This document shows, one piece after another, positions 11,739-22,264 of a stretch of DNA of 64,000 nucleotides (the first letter of the stretch is position 1; each line of letters starts with the position of its first letter). This DNA is from Homarus americanus (Eukaryota; Arthropoda; Malacostraca; Decapoda; Nephropidae), in NCBI RefSeq assembly GCF_018991925.1, contig NW_024737068.1, forward strand, positions 1,121,239 through 1,185,238, given 5' to 3'. Under the pieces are notes generated by a model. That model ran no database searches. It was not told the DNA's origin and saw only the letters and a program-made list of their open reading frames with translations. The translations under genes and the position numbers were made by a program.

Positions 11739-11949
11739 GGTCAACAATCTCTACTATTTATGTTAACAGATCAAGGACCACGTCATCAGCCTGTGGGGGG
11801 AGAAGTCCATTGTGGGTCGGTCCATTGTTGTTCACGCGGGGCAGGACGACCTTGGTCTCGAGGGCACAGAGGCGTCTCTGAAAACTGGAGACGCTGGGGG
11901 TAGACTGGCCTGTTGCACCATCTACCTCACCCCTGAATCTTCGATGTAG
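10398..11949 (+). CDS. Cu/Zn superoxide dismutase, anchored or secreted type, copy 1 (4 exons)
   Basis: This enzyme converts superoxide to oxygen and hydrogen peroxide. Exons are 10398-10517, 10883-11000, 11211-11403 and 11770-11949, all with GT-AG introns. Exon 1 encodes a short basic start (MGKC) and a hydrophobic helix (residues about 5-27), so the protein is secreted or a type II membrane protein with the catalytic domain outside. Exon 2 has [14 protein letters not shown]. Exon 3 has [11 protein letters not shown] (two copper ligands), [21 protein letters not shown] (the bridging His, further zinc His residues and the zinc Asp). Exon 4 has [13 protein letters not shown] (last copper His) and GGRLACCTI (active-site Arg and disulfide Cys), then a stop. 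Expected length is about 203 residues. One base is missing in a G run within exon 3 (about 11256-11261); restoring frame there also makes the exon 3/4 phase fit. ATGG context at the start is favourable. Identification is firm; functionality depends on that one base. Confidence 0.93.
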
Positions 11950-13860
11950 ATGAATCTATAAGTAGACGGAACCTTGGTAGACAAGTCATATTGTTGATCT
12001 TATTTTCCTTGTTGAATGACAGCTTTATCCTCTCTTGTCACTGATATGTCTGTTAGCCACTTGGGCGAGCGGACACGTCACTTACTCACCGTTGGCAAGT
12101 ACTAGGCATGCACTGACTCCAAAATATTTCTGAACCTGCACCTGTGTTGACCAAGTCTGGTCATTATAAAAACAACTCACACCTGAATCTACTTTGTATA
12201 TAAGAATTGGTAGATGAAACCGCTAGTAGTTATACCTAGGTGGCGATGACTGACACATTGACATAGGCACCCTAAGTTTGGGTCAGCCTCCATAAACTGA
12301 ACAGGGATAAAAGCAAATAATGAATCTCAGTACAATTTAAACGCCATTTTGCATTATACCCTTAGTGGGGCCTTTAGATGCGTTCTTAGCTTCAGCTAAA
12401 GTACAGGTAGTAACGTATGATCCTAAGAGAATCTGGATACTGAATGGCGAACGCGGATGACTTGTTCTCAAGTTCTGAATGTTCCGGGTAGGTTAATAAG
12501 CCAAATTCACGGCCCAGATTCTCAAAAGATATTACATTTTAATTTACTGGCGTTGTAAGAACACGTCTAATTCTCTCACTTACCTTATAGTACAAAGTGG
12601 GCGACCAAAATAGCTTTGAAACTGCACTGTAGTAGATCTACTGTATACATATGCCTCGTATCCTCCACCTCCCCTCCTTTTGAGGTTACGTCAAGTTAAA
12701 CGTTTGAGAGGAAAAGCCGCGAAGTAGAACGTTCTCTCATAATTTTGTTTGGGAAATTTTTTGTAAATATTAGTTAGGAAACACCTGAAGAATATTACGC
12801 CTGACGATTTTATTCAGCTGACAGGGGACACCAGTTACAAAGTGGTTAGTATACTATCTGCAATAATACGGCGGACTACTCGCTTGTTTTGGTTTCAAAG
12901 TGCCTATTAAGTTTAAGTACTCAGATGATAGTTAAGTGACCCCTCCAAAAAAAAAGAACAATAATTACAAAATAGGAAATGTTCTGAAATCTAGAGTTCT
13001 GAACAATTGCGCCTCCATCCTTGTGTACCCTCTGGACAGGATAACACAGTTTCTGACGTACATGTAATATCACCATAGTTTATACAAGTAATACTTCGCT
13101 TCATGCCTGTATATAGTTTCGTAATTGAAAATAAATCTACGTAAAACCACATAGTACATAATATCTGATATATCGGATAATATTCAAATCTATTAGAGTT
13201 AAAAGAGCTGTAAAGTTTAAATTTTTGGGATTTCTGATCTCATTCCTGTGTTGTATGTTTTTGTCTGTAGTGTGGATAACTTTATTGTTTACACTGAAGA
13301 TTCGTGTTAGATTTATAATGTCTTTTTGTCTAGGAGTAGTACATGAGTTTACTGCTACCGTAGAATTTGTGATTATTTACTTCTGTGAATACTATTTATG
13401 AATTTATATCTACAGTAGAATTTGTGACTACTTCTATGAGGTTATGGTACTTTCTCGTCAACAAATTTTATTTCTTTCATTGTTCCTGGGTTGTGAGAAG
13501 TATAAGATTAGTTTGGTAGAAGACACGTAAACAGTAGGTTGTAGTGACCGGATGTTTAGAGTTTCTCACTGAGGATACTTGTGGCATCATAGTGATAATA
13601 CCTCTCTCTCAACCCTGACAAAACATTGGAATATATTGATACAAAATTTTTGCCTGTTTAATGTACTTTTAACTTTATGTATGAGGGTAGTGGAAGGTGT
13701 AAACAGGTGTGCCGTGTTAAACCATTGCTTTTTTTTTGTACATGTGTTGATAAACTGGTTGTAGTAATGAATATAAACATCTGGGTACATAGATATATTT
13801 TGACACTACAGTAACATCATACAACTGTGTAGATGATTTTATTGTAGTAATGTTGATTTT
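11950..13860. other. 3' flank of SOD copy 1, no other gene
   Basis: AT-rich and without recognisable coding sequence. The first good AATAAA is near 13127, so the 3' UTR may be over 1 kb, but no end point can be fixed. Confidence 0.45.
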
Positions 13861-13973
13861 TACTACAATACATACATACTATACATACATACATATTTAT
13901 ATTTAAACCATAAAAAGGAAACACTGGTGTTAGATTCAAGCACATTACAGATGCCATGTAAAGTACCAGAAAA

Positions 13974-14180
13974 CACACATACACACACACACTCACTCAC
14001 TCACTCCTCTCACACACACACACACACACACACACATACCTCACACCACTCACTCAAACACTCACACACACACACTCACTCACTCCCTCACTCACACACA
14101 CACACACACACACACACTCCTCACACACACACTCACTCACACACACACACCTCCTCACTCCTCCTCCACACACACACAGT
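13974..14180. repeat. compound (CA)n/(CACT)n microsatellite
   Basis: Alternating CACACA and CACTCACT blocks with CTC interruptions. The 122-codon open frame across it is purely repeat-driven (His-Thr-Ser) and is not a gene. Confidence 0.93.
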
Positions 14181-15239
14181 CATGTACATTATTTATTCTC
14201 TCATGCTTGTGATAGATTTGTGGTTATTAAATGAAGATCTTATCAAGTGTTGCCTGTTTTATTACCTGAACAATAGTGTGTTAAGTGGTTCATAAAGGTA
14301 GTGGCGTGTTAACAAACTTACTTTGTTATATCTTTACTTATTTTTTAATTAATTGTTACTTAATCGCTACGTATCACCTATCCTCTTCATACCTGCCACT
14401 TAGTATGTAATATTAACAAACTACACTTTCTCAGTTTTAATTTGAATGTAATATAGTTTTCAATATTTTCTCTTAATATTATCAGACATGCTGAGATAGG
14501 CACTTTATTGCTTTTAATGTAGGGACGTTAGCGTTACTCAACGAGATCTGTGATTGGCGGAGAGGTTGGCGGGAAACTAGACGGGTGAGAGAAACCAGGG
14601 GAAGTCGACTGCCCGCTACAGTATTTTTTCAAACTTGGTGCACTTGTGACTCTTTTTATATAGTTGGGGAACGTACAACACACCAGACTGCAAGGTGGTG
14701 ATCTCTATTTTATGTTTTAACACAAAGCGAAGTATGTAAGTTCCACCTGTTTCTTGTTCATCAGTTTATATGTGTTGGTTGGTAAACTTGTGTCCAGCGA
14801 TATATTGAGGCACGGTGTATGAATATCAATGACCACGAGACGAGAGGGGTGTGTGTGTGTGGGTGTTGGCTTTTTGTCTCTATTTGCTGAAAGTCAAGGT
14901 ACAGTACATCCTACACCCCCAATAAGCCCTAAAACAACCGACTGAAGGGTTTTCCAAAGTGAAGCCAAAGGTTTTGTTCCGTGTAGATTCACAACTATTG
15001 TGCTCATTGTATTCTCTTATTCTTTATCGTTTTTAAATTGCTAAGAAAAATATGTAAATGATACAAGACCAACCAAGTCTTTTAGAAATGTTATATAACA
15101 CTTGTTAATATAAATCCGTTTACATATACTGTACGAATATGTAAGACGATTACACCTTATAATTTATTCGAAAGTAACGGTGGAAAGTGGCAGCTGCAGT
15201 ATACAAATTTGTCCCGAGGGAAAATCTGGGGAAATACTG
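14181..15239. other. intergenic, with a possible orphan promoter near 14.55 kb
   Basis: No gene recognised. A GC-rich patch at 14550-14580 holds an inverted CCAAT (GATTGG) and TTGGCGGGAAA, a near-perfect E2F site, set in AT-rich DNA. No downstream gene could be assigned. Confidence 0.4.
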
Positions 15240-15720
15240 ACAGGAAAATACATTGGGTTAGGTTGGTGTAAGTATTATTAGGTTGAATTTGGGTTAAGTT
15301 TGAATTCGGTTAATTAGATTTGGGTCACGTTAAGGTTAGGCTAAACGATTTTTTTTTGGGGGGTAAAAGTTATGTTTAAGGATAGTTCTCAGGTTTAGGT
15401 TAAGTAGTCTTTAAGTACATTGTATGACTAAAAAGTCTACTTTATCATATTTACCACCTGCCAAATCAAGTCCAAATTAGAAGTCCAGGAGTAAAAGTCA
15501 CGAAAAAAGTCACAGAAAAAAGAAAAGTTAACTATCAGATTCTCACATTTTTTGGTTAATATGTTAATCGTTTCAGTAACCTAACCTAACCAAACCAAAC
15601 CTAACCTAACCTAACCTTTATTATCGGCCACCATGAATTAATTGTGACTTTTTATTCCTGTGACTTTCCTTGAAATTGTGACTTTTTTCTGTGACTTTTT
15701 CCTGTGGCTTATTACCGGCC
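15240..15720. repeat. TTAGG/CCTAA tracts inside a foldback-like region
   Basis: The left part is rich in GGTTAGG-type words and the right part has CCTAACC repeats (15581-15616, including exact CCTAA units). Around them AAAGTCAC words (15493-15525) face GTGACTTT words (15636-15700) in inverted orientation, and GGCCACC appears on the right side twice. This may be a small inverted-repeat element, but exact ends could not be fixed. Confidence 0.5.
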
Positions 15721-16600
15721 ACCGCCAGCTCACTAGACGGTCAGGTCAAGCGGTCGATCAGGTCTGTTGCATACTATTGACAAGCACTGGAGCATGTACG
15801 GGCTTTTGAATGTACTCGTGTTGGTCAAGTCTGGATTTAAGCATATTTGTAATCTTCATCTCATTGGCCTGAAACACTCAACTCAGACAAGAATAAAGGC
15901 AACAATTTCTCAACAGTTTATCAGTCAAACGTATCAGATGCAACATAGTTTCAAGGTAACACACACTACAGGTACAAATAATGTTCATGATAATCAACAT
16001 TTAAGATAACAAAGTAAAAATATTCTCTTACACCTGTACATATTCTTATAACGATTATATATGTAAATGCCAAAGCTGTGTGTCGAGTAACATAAACTGC
16101 CATAATAACCATCCGCCATCGTAATAATTAATCTCAAGCCATCAACAAAAAACTGAAAATAACTCCATAAACAGTTTGTATAAGGTTGTTCCAAGAATGA
16201 GCTAACATCTTCACCAACATTACGTCATTAACTACAAGCCTTACTACATGATCAAATCCAGTTTCATGTTTTAATGTATCACTACGTAGCTCTTTCAACC
16301 ATCAAGGATAGACCGATAGCCTGACATTGAGCACACTCTAGTGATTGACTATATCTATTTATGTTTCTGGTTTTATTAAGAATTCGCTTGTTTAGAAATA
16401 TATTGACTGATGACTTGCTGGTAGTAGTAGTATTGGGAGAAAAAATATAATTTACAATAATATAAAAACAGGAAATTGTATAAAATCAAATATGTCGTGT
16501 ACACCGACATCAAAATTGATCCGCTTATTTGAGAATTTGAAGACTAATATTGGACGACGCAGCAGGTTTAGTGTCAACAAACGTCATGAGTGCAGGGTGT
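15721..16600. other. intergenic between the convergent SOD genes
   Basis: No coding sequence recognised. On the minus strand an AATAAA lies at 16372-16377, about 225 bases past the SOD copy 2 stop, a plausible polyadenylation signal for that gene. Confidence 0.45.
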
Positions 16601-19600
16601 CTAGGGGGCGATGAAGATGGTGCAGCAGGCCAGCCTGGGCCCAGCGTTTCCTGTGATGAGAGAGTCAGGGTTGTCTCCCTTGCCCAGGTCATCCTCACCC
16701 TTGTGCACCATCACCGCCCGACCCAAGATGGAGTGTGTCCCGTGCAGACTGATGACCTTGTCAATGATCTGTGGCAACGACTTGCTTCATGGGTTAGGCC
16801 AGGAATGTAGTCTCTGGTTCTCAAAGAAATTAGAATAAAATGAAGTGCTGAGGGAAGGCTAAGAGTATTAGATGGAGATAATTGGGTGATAAACGTCAAG
16901 TATGGTAGGAAATAATGATCGGGTGTTAAACATTAAGGGAGGGACTTGGTGATAAGCCATTCTATGCTATGAATATTTATACTGACGGTATAGTGGTACT
17001 GTAAGAGCTGGGCTGTCATCATGGACATAGGAGTTACTGTGATAGTACTTTATGAAGGTTGTTACATCCTCACAAACTTTTAATTTATATCTAATAAAAT
17101 ACTATTCAGAATATTTAAACAATTATTATACAGTAAGGTGGGTCACTGAAAAGTTGCCTAAAAACCTAACACAATAAGGGCACCGAGTCACTTCCGGTAC
17201 TTGGTGTTGACGTCATAGAACAATTAGTGTAAGGCAATACCGAGTGTTTCAACAGTAGTTTATTCCAATGTTTGGTAACACTACTCTGTCACTGCTTGAA
17301 GCATTTCGTAATATTTACTGTAATGTGTATTCCCAACATTTTACAAGCAAATTGGTTTCAGCTTGACCAGTTGCTACATACAATAAGTGAGTTCAACTCA
17401 TTGAACTGTACAAACATAGTTTCATCTTAACAGTTCTAGGGTTTTCCTTAAATCTAATCAAATGCCTTTCTATCATTGTCCCATAAAATGCAAGAGTCAT
17501 TGTCCATAAAGTACGGTCCTTCCTCTTGAAATTGTCTTTCTGTATCTAATATACCATAGGACTAGGCGTGTGTGTGTGTGTGTGTCTGTTCTGGGCAGCC
17601 GAAGTGGCACAATCGTTTTCATCAAACTTGGTGGAAGAAATCGCCAAAAAATCGTAGTGGAACAAACCTGGTCCCCATGTCGATGGTTTCTTTGCAGAAC
17701 GCGATGATTAACATTTCGTACGCTGGCAGCAGACGACCTATATGCTGTCAACCACCGACCGGACGATTGCGGTTATCGTAAGGCTCCTCACTCCTCCCCA
17801 CTTTTCTCTTGTACTTTTCGGATTATACGAGGCACAGTGTGCATATTCACTCTCGCCTGGCGGAAAATGCTGTAACTAATTATTCCTGGCCTTTATTCTA
17901 TTCCTTCTATAGTATATTAGATACTGTAAGTATCATGACCACGACCATAATTATAACAACCGACCAATGACCATGATCATAACCGACCATGATCGCAGCA
18001 CGACCATGATTCTCTTTCATGATTGCCAGCAAAAACCGACCATGATTATAACAGCCGACTATGATTATAACACCTACTACTATGATCATAACAACCGGCC
18101 GTGGTATAGCAGCCGTAGTACGTGCCGCTTGGCCGGCGTGATTATAACCACGACCACGGTTATAACAGCCGACCATGATTATAACAACCACGACCATGAT
18201 TATAACAACCGGCGGCGATTATGACAACCACGACTATGATTATAACAACCACGACCATGATTATAACACCCGACCGCAGTTATAACAACCACGACCATGA
18301 TTATAACCGCGACCATGATTATAACAACCACGACCATGATTATAACCGCGACCATAGTTATAGCAACCACGACCGTGATTATAACAGCCACGACCATTAC
18401 TAACAACCCGACCGCCCGGTTATAACGGCCTCGGTAGGCTGTTTAACCGGACTCGCCACCGGGCACGAGCAGGCCCCGATCCACTTAGCCACCAAACTAA
18501 ATTTAAAAACTCGTTCCATTTACCTTGCTGTACAGTACCTTTGGATCGAAGCGTTATCACTTATTTGAAGGACGGGTTAATGGTTGGCGACGGTGATCTA
18601 GGTAGCATTTTTTAATGTTGGCATTGTCTGCCACAGGAGATATTTCGCTGTAGTTAAATCCTGTGCGCAAAATCAATGAAACTACGACGATCACTCCCAC
18701 AGACCTCCAAAACACGTGACCACGACACTTACATCCTGATCAACGTATGCATCTATTTAATGGCTTTATGCTAAACACAACATAAAACTAACCTAACCAA
18801 TCGGTGGAATTGCTTTACATGCACGAGCAAGCGTGCATTCGCCAGTGCCGTCAGGGAAGCTCTCAATGTTGCCCAGGTCGCCCACGTGACGCTCACGCGG
18901 CATGCGGGGCGCCGCCGGCGATAAAGTTAATCCAGGGGTTATGAAACCGTACGAAACTGGCTTACCGGGTGCCTCAATACCGCCATATAAAGTGTGGATG
19001 TAGAACCCGTCCGCTTTGCCCCGCAATCAACCCTACATGAGTACCGCCCGCAGGTGGCTCTAAAAACAATTTAGTACCCCATAAACCTAGCCTAAACGTT
19101 CTTCCAGCTTCAGGAGGAACCAAGAATTTTCCATTAGGACCTGGCCTCACTTGCGCATACCCCAGATATTTAAACGCTCTCTCCTGCCAGTAATGTTGCC
19201 TGTAACCATCACTTCGCTGTTCTCAGTCTCCTGGGTAAGAGATGGTGCCGGCAATGTTACCTCCGATGTCACTCGGCGCTAGCGAACTTGCTTGGCGTGG
19301 CGACGCTGGGAGGCTACAGAATAGGTTGGGGTGGGATGGCATATTTGGTTGATAAGGTGTTTGGTCGGTCATTGGCTAATTTATTTGGGTTAGGTAATTT
19401 GATGAATTAACTTCGGGGTTGACTATAGTTTGTTGGTTTGGGTATGCTGGCAAATCTCAGAACTGTTGTGGTACGTTTACTTTGAGGCAGAAGGTCGGCG
19501 TTAAACAATGAATTTGAGCATACGAGACTAAAGCTCTTAAAACAATATGGTGCAATGGGTAATGTTGATGCTGATACACTCCAATGTGCTATCATAAAAC

Positions 19601-20148
19601 AATTCATTATTACAGTAGTACTGCATTTAGTCGACGGTACGGCATAGCCAACTCACTAGAAGAGTACATGACCTCATTCGTATGTAGAAGTTTGATAATG
19701 AATTTCTGTATTATTATCACTTAAGTGTACGCGACCAGAACAGGCCTTGCCATATGTAGTTCAGCCATTCCTGCTGTATTTGCTGTACATCACGTATTTA
19801 TGAAACAGATTATACTCCCTGCAGTCTAGTTGTCTTAAATATTGTTCTGCGACTACTTTTCAAAGAGTTACAGCTCTCAAAAAGCTCTGGCATTTCAATA
19901 TGTACTTTAAAATTTATGCTGTTTTTGCATCTTTCTGGCTTAATGAACTGCTTCAATTTTAGATTCGTTGTGAACAGATTTATTGTGTGTGTGTGTTTTC
20001 TACACACCTCGTCCTGGGTTTGCTGATTGAGTTCATTGCCACCATTACTGGTAGCTGTAGTGGCGTAGTGCACGGAGAGACCAGAGATAAGGGCGCCCAC
20101 ACCCATGAAGAGCACGGCTGCCGCTGTGTAGGTTAGCCAGTGGGCCAT
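16601..20148 (-). pseudogene. Cu/Zn superoxide dismutase copy 2, convergent, frame-disrupted
   Basis: Same exon plan as copy 1. Exon 1 (20148-20008) gives MAHWLTY and a hydrophobic helix, then a Thr/Asn/Gln-rich stalk and a GTGTGT donor. Exon 2 (19313-about 19198) gives DIGGNIAGTIS and ETENSEVMVTGNITG in two frames; its downstream splice looks like GC-AG rather than GT-AG. Exon 3 (19032-about 18819) gives GKADGFYIHTLYGGIEAPG, FHNPW, GGAPH and [18 protein letters not shown] in changing frames. Exon 4 (16768-16601) is clean: [20 protein letters not shown] and [16 protein letters not shown], then stop. The copper-site pair normally read FHIH is FYIH here, so one ligand is lost even if the frame is restored. 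At least five single-base frame breaks lie in exons 2-3 and none in exons 1 and 4. It is either a decaying paralogue or badly assembled in the middle. The upstream in-frame ATG at 20322 was not chosen because copy 1 aligns from MAHW. Confidence 0.88.
17936..18425. repeat. 21-bp/15-bp minisatellite in the last intron of SOD copy 2
   Basis: Tandem copies of ACCACGACCATGATTATAAC plus one base, mixed with a 15-bp short form (ATAACCGCGACCATG). Because 21 and 15 are multiples of three it stays open on both strands (plus reading: Asn-Asn-His-Asp-His-Asp-Tyr), but it lies in an intron and is not taken as coding. Confidence 0.92.
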
Positions 20149-20322
20149 CACGGCAGGATGACGGGCTGTTGTGATATTAGCGCTGTTGTTACTGCGGCGG
20201 CTCGTGCTGCAGTTGCTGTTGTTATTCGTAGTTGCTGAAATGCAGAAAGTTACGTTTGTATTCTTGATGACTTTGTTTGCATTCACAGATGGACATATTA
20301 ATGAATAATGATTAAGTAACAT

Positions 20323-22002
20323 TTATGCCTCAAAGTTTGGCGGTACGCATTTTTATTTGGATTAAGCTTATTGGATTATAATTATGTTATAGATTAGGCA
20401 ATACAAACCGGGCTAGGTTATGTTAGGTTTCTTATGATTAAGTTACTCCCCATCACCCTCGGCACAGTGTGGTGTCATCGTTTACAATTGTGATGTTAGT
20501 GTCGGTAGGGATGTGTAGCTGATAACGGCTCCATTGACTGCCCTACTTAGTACTTATCTCTACTTCGCCATTAGTATTAGTATAGCTGAGCAGCCTGACA
20601 CCTCATTGTTGAGCAACGACGAAATCACATTTCTTGCCTGTGCACGTTGCTGGCGTCAAGCCTAGGTTAGCCCGAGATCAGGGTGGCAGTTCCCTAAATT
20701 TAATCGTGTAAAATTAAACGCAGTAAGGGTAAAATTTCATCTAAAATTTATGTGTAAAATGGTGTAAATTTTTAACTGTCCATACTTAAAATTAAAGTAG
20801 TGAAACCAGCCTCTAGTATAATAGCCAAATAAACCAAACAATAATAATAAATAAATAAATAAATGACAGCCATGCGTATTAAATATTGTCAATAACAGCC
20901 ATTGTAGAAAGAGTATGTAAGGAATTTAAACACATTTGCCGACCAATTCAAACGCCCTATTCACTTCTTGGATGCTAAGTTAAAAGTACGGGTCTTTCGA
21001 TAATCATATTGAAATAACAAGCGAGGGTTCCCTAATTTTCACGAGAACCAGTGACTTAATATAACTCATGTCTTTGTCCTAGGTACACGAGAACGGTTTT
21101 GTAATCACAGAACTTTCTTTGAAATCCTGGCCGAAAACTTCAACATTCTTTTCACTTATAAGACACTGTTTACCCACTCCTATACTGGGGGAATTTCTGA
21201 CTTTTAAAACTGTTTTGACTCATCACTACCTAAACTAATTCACGCAGAAACAGTTCAGAAAATATGATCATAACCACGAAATTTTAAAATGTATCAATAA
21301 GTTTGTTTTGCTGAGCCGACCCGTTGTTTCTGGCCTTGTTAGTTTACGGGAAACCACTGGCAAGATTACTGCACTGTACATATGTGACTTGGGAAGGTGA
21401 GTTTTAGAGATGTATAAAGTACGGACATTACTACAGTTGTGTATGATTAGTGAAAGTAGATTTTACATTCATTGCCATTTGTTATTCGTAATATGATCAG
21501 ATTTTTTCTACAGATTTATAGGTTCCTGTTTGTGTACGTTCTAAAATAAAGTATAATCATTTAGGGGTTTCGAATAACAAAATGACACTGTGCTTGGGTG
21601 GGGTTGGTTGAAACAGCAGCGGACACAAACGCTTCCTCTTGAATCTATTGAGGCCGCAATGGTTTGAAGGTCTGGTGACATAGCATCTACCATAAACATT
21701 CATGATTTACTCTCATAGCAGTAATTATATAAAATGTCTTGGTTATATAAATGTGATGATTTAGCCATTACCTGGTGCAGGATATGCGTTGATCTGAACT
21801 GAAGGTGCGACAGTGAGTGGTTCAGGTGCGAGTTTGAAATTATTTAAGGCAGCTCTTATCTTCCCCACCAAAACCCATTGGATTTTCCACTGTATTGATA
21901 CTCGGAGACGTCACTGAGAAGATGGCGACTCTAGGCTATTAGCTCCCGTGAAAACGATTACGGTACTTCATGTCGACGTGGCAACAGGTAAATTAAACTC
22001 AC
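20323..22002. other. upstream flank of SOD copy 2, no gene recognised
   Basis: AT-rich, with a short AATAAATAAAT run near 20845. No CRE or CCAAT cluster like that of copy 1 was seen. Confidence 0.45.
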
Positions 22003-22264
22003 CTCTATGCCACCATATATATATACTCTCTCTCATGTCACTGAGAACATGAGCTTGTTTTATTATATTAATGAACTCGTGGTGCGTGCGAAGGCTTTCT
22101 CCGTAGATGTGGGTGTAGGCACTTAAGTAAACTTGCGTAGACCATTCATGTGTGTCATATAAAGTATACCATTTCGGCCAGAATTGAGACATTTGTCCAT
22201 GAGATAGTGGGTCCCACAATTTCAGAACATATTGTATACACCATTGCTGTTTTTTACAAGCCAT
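22003..22264 (-). CDS. possible coding exon of unknown gene
   Basis: An 87-codon open frame starts at ATG (MACKKQQWCIQYVLKLWD) and runs into an excellent splice donor (AGAG then GTGAGT). The composition is protein-like: six Trp, many His/Tyr and no low-complexity runs. I do not recognise the family. The next exon would lie below 22000 on the minus strand; I could not find it. It may equally be a chance frame. Confidence 0.3.

Noticed and set aside
13927..14295. 122-codon His-Thr-Ser frame
   Set aside because: Translation of the (CA)n/(CACT)n microsatellite.
18221..18403. Asn/His/Asp/Tyr repeat frame
   Set aside because: Minisatellite within a SOD copy 2 intron; both strands are open because the unit is a multiple of three.
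19040..19190. Open minus-strand stretch between SOD copy 2 exons 2 and 3 that looks protein-like (GTKLFLEPPAGGTHV)
   Set aside because: It first looked like an extra SOD segment, but joining 19198 to 19032 gives the expected NITG-LIAGK, and copy 1 has an intron at this position, so it is taken as intronic.
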